Assembly: GCF_048320135.1 (NCBI RefSeq)
Contig: NZ_CP182947.1
Span: 5,332,001-5,396,000, forward strand
DNA from: Ideonella_A sakaiensis_A
GTDB taxonomy: Bacteria > Pseudomonadota > Gammaproteobacteria > Burkholderiales > Burkholderiaceae_C
Reading direction: 5' to 3'
Length of the DNA stretch: 64,000 nt
The stretch's first letter is position 1. Every line of letters starts with the position of its first letter. Shown here piece after piece: positions 62,302 to 64,000 of the stretch. Under the pieces are notes generated by a model. The model did not search any database, had not been told where the DNA came from, and saw only the letters and a list, made by a program, of their open reading frames with translations. The translations under genes were made by a program, and so were the position numbers.

Positions 62302-64000
62302 ATGCAGCTTGTCGGGGCAGGAGCGGGAGGCGGAACCGTCGGGTCGTGGATGCGCCGCCTGCTGGCCGCGATGATGTTGCTGGCGCTGGCCGCCTGCAAC
62401 AACAACCCGTGGCCGGAAGGCGCTGCCGCGACCAATACGCTGTTCAGCGGCGTCATCGAGAGCTCGCCGCGGCACCTCGATCCGACCGCTTCGTACTGGA
62501 GCAACGATACCGCCTTCACCTACCAGATCTACGAGCCGCTGTACGGCTACCACTATCTGAAGCGGCCGTTCGTGCTGGTGCCGAAGACGGCCGCCGAAGT
62601 CGTCAAGCCACGTTATTACGACCGCAACGGCAAGCCGCTTGCCGACGATGCGCCCGGCGAGCAGGTGGCCGAAAGCGTCTACGACGTGCCGATCAAGCCC
62701 GGCATCGTCTACCAGCCGCATCCGGCGTTTGCGGTCGATGACAGCGGCCGCCACCGCTACCACGCGATGCGCCCCGGCGAACTCGGTGACCGCCGCACGC
62801 CGTGGGATTTCGAACATACCGGAACCCGCGAACTGGTCGCCGAGGATTTTGTCTATGCGATCAAGCGCCATGCGACGACGCGGATCACGACACCGATCTA
62901 CCCGGTGTTTGCCGAGTATGTGCTCGGGCTGAAGGAGTATGGGCCGCTGATCCGCGCCGAGGACGAAAAGCTGCGCGCAGGGCTGGATCCGGCCAGCCTC
63001 GACAAGCCGTTTCTCGATTTCCGACGCTGGCCGCTGGCCGGTGCGACGGCGCCGGAGAAACATCTGCTGCGAATCCGCCTGAAAGGCAAATACCCGCAGT
63101 GGAGCTACTGGATGCAGATGACCTTCCTCGCGCCGGTGCCGTGGGAGGCCGATGCCTTTTATGCGCAGCCCGGGATGGCGGAGGTCGGCCTGTCGCTCGA
63201 TACCTGGCCGATCGGCACCGGCCCGTACATGATGGTCGAATATGTGCGGGATCGCCGCCATGTGATGAAGCGCAACCCGAACTACCGCGCCGAGCCTTAT
63301 CCGTGCGAGGGTACGGCTGCGGACAAGGCGGCCGGTCTGCTCGATGATTGCGGCAAGCCGACGCCGTTCGTCGATACGCTGGTCTCGGTGATCGAGCGCG
63401 AGGCGGTGCCGCGCCGCGGCAAATTCCGCCAGGGCTTCTACGACCTCGAGGTATTCGAGCGCACCGATACCGGCATGGACTATCTGGTCGGCATGCAGGA
63501 TTCGGAGGAGGTGCGGCAGGAGTACCTCGACAAGGGATTCAGGCTCGCGAAATCGTCGGACGTCAACAGCTATTTCATCGGCTTCAACATGCTCGACCCG
63601 ACGATCGGCTGGGGCGATACGCCGGAGCAGCGCGAACGCAACCGCAAGCTGCGCCAGGCAATCTCGATCGCGATCGACTGGGATGAATATTCGAAGATCT
63701 TTCCGAAAAAGGCCGGTGAGACTGCAATGAGCCCGTTGCCGGCCGGCATCGAGGGTTCGCGCGAAGGCACGCTGCAAGGCGTCAATCCGGTCACCCACAA
63801 GGTCGTCGACGGCAAGGTCGTTCGCCGCTCGATCGACGAAGCCAAGCGGCTGCTTGCCGAAGCCGGTTATCCGGCCGGCCGCGATGCGAAGACCGGCAAG
63901 CCGCTGGTGATCAACTACGATTTTTATGCGCCGGCGACGCCGGAGCGCAAGCCGGAAATCGACTGGGTCGTGCGGCAGTTTGCGAAGATCGACATCCAGC
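62302..64000 (+). CDS. Oligopeptide ABC-transporter substrate-binding lipoprotein (family 5), N-terminal part
   Basis: At least 566 codons, open at the right edge of the window. Translation from 62302 gives MQLVGAGAGGG..., with an AGGA ribosome site 8 bases upstream; a second ATG at 62350 starts MRRLLAAMMLLALAAC, whose LAAC is a lipobox, so it is a lipoprotein. Family 5 (OppA/DppA type) features follow: IYEPLYGYHYLKRPF, TRELVAEDFVYAIKRHAT and TWPIGTGPYMMVEYVRDRRH. It binds peptides or similar solutes for an Opp/Dpp-type importer whose permease genes should lie beyond the window. The IS element ends 160 bases upstream and could affect its expression. Confidence 0.9.
   Translation, partial: MQLVGAGAGGGTVGSWMRRLLAAMMLLALAACNNNPWPEGAAATNTLFSGVIESSPRHLDPTASYWSNDTAFTYQIYEPLYGYHYLKRPFVLVPKTAAEVVKPRYYDRNGKPLADDAPGEQVAESVYDVPIKPGIVYQPHPAFAVDDSGRHRYHAMRPGELGDRRTPWDFEHTGTRELVAEDFVYAIKRHATTRITTPIYPVFAEYVLGLKEYGPLIRAEDEKLRAGLDPASLDKPFLDFRRWPLAGATAPEKHLLRIRLKGKYPQWSYWMQMTFLAPVPWEADAFYAQPGMAEVGLSLDTWPIGTGPYMMVEYVRDRRHVMKRNPNYRAEPYPCEGTAADKAAGLLDDCGKPTPFVDTLVSVIEREAVPRRGKFRQGFYDLEVFERTDTGMDYLVGMQDSEEVRQEYLDKGFRLAKSSDVNSYFIGFNMLDPTIGWGDTPEQRERNRKLRQAISIAIDWDEYSKIFPKKAGETAMSPLPAGIEGSREGTLQGVNPVTHKVVDGKVVRRSIDEAKRLLAEAGYPAGRDAKTGKPLVINYDFYAPATPERKPEIDWVVRQFAKIDIQ

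Overview
The window is high-GC DNA (roughly two thirds G+C by eye) with tightly packed genes and frequent 4-base ATGA or GTGA overlaps. Four Bug-type (TTT family) solute receptors, a CCA-encoding tRNA-Ser, betaproteobacterial-style housekeeping genes (rlmB, upp, lexA, dsbD, tadA) and IclR/LysR-controlled CoA-thioester catabolism suggest a Betaproteobacterium, most likely Burkholderiales or a close relative. That placement is inference; no rRNA or other decisive marker is present.

Region 1 (1-20673) is a large catabolic island. A leftward block (cupin-like protein, IclR regulator, AMACR-like CaiB/BaiF protein, Bug receptor, SMP-30 lactonase, second Bug receptor) diverges from a rightward run of 14 almost contiguous genes: luciferase-like monooxygenase, flavin reductase, acyl-CoA synthetase, cyclase-family hydrolase, CoA-transferase, acyl-CoA dehydrogenase, Bug receptor, thiolase-like protein without the usual Cys, Zn-ribbon/OB-fold partner, APH-like phosphotransferase, small hypothetical, CrtC/AttH-like lipocalin, acetyl-CoA hydrolase/transferase-family protein and PEP-mutase/isocitrate-lyase-family lyase. 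A convergent MFS gene closes it. Read together this looks like an uncharacterised route for a cyclic and/or methyl-branched compound: FMNH2-dependent oxygenation, lactone or amide-like hydrolysis, CoA activation, epimerisation, dehydrogenation, retro-aldol cleavage and final C-C lysis of a dicarboxylate. The substrate is not readable from the sequence.

Region 2 (20928-31021) has tRNA-Ser(GGA) with its terminator, a DUF1353/DUF2237/SPFH/NfeD membrane-quality group, a Bug receptor-sulfatase pair divergent from a LysR regulator, an Orn/Lys/Arg decarboxylase, and rlmB-upp.

Region 3 (31100-45152) is mixed housekeeping: DUF302-like and ChaN-like envelope proteins, a nucleobase permease, an MFS exporter with a D-2-hydroxyacid dehydrogenase, DUF1993, a lexA gene coupled to a Cdd1-like helix-hairpin-helix gene with a LexA box in front of a divergent asparaginase, dsbD, an EF-G paralogue, a SUI1/YciH protein and a rhomboid protease.

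Region 4 (45173-58272) is an alpha-glucan/trehalose cluster transcribed leftward: glgB-glgE, treS-maltokinase fusion, a TM-helix (MscS-related) membrane protein, treZ-treY. It combines glucan synthesis from trehalose (TreS-Mak, GlgE, GlgB) with trehalose release from glucan (TreY, TreZ).

Region 5 (58389-64000) has tadA, ldcA, a 573-bp non-coding element with perfect 36-bp inverted ends, an apparently intact IS1182-family insertion sequence, and the start of an oligopeptide ABC-transporter binding lipoprotein that runs off the window. The ends of the 573-bp element match two other REP-type inverted doublets in the window (29526-29596 and 44026-44094).
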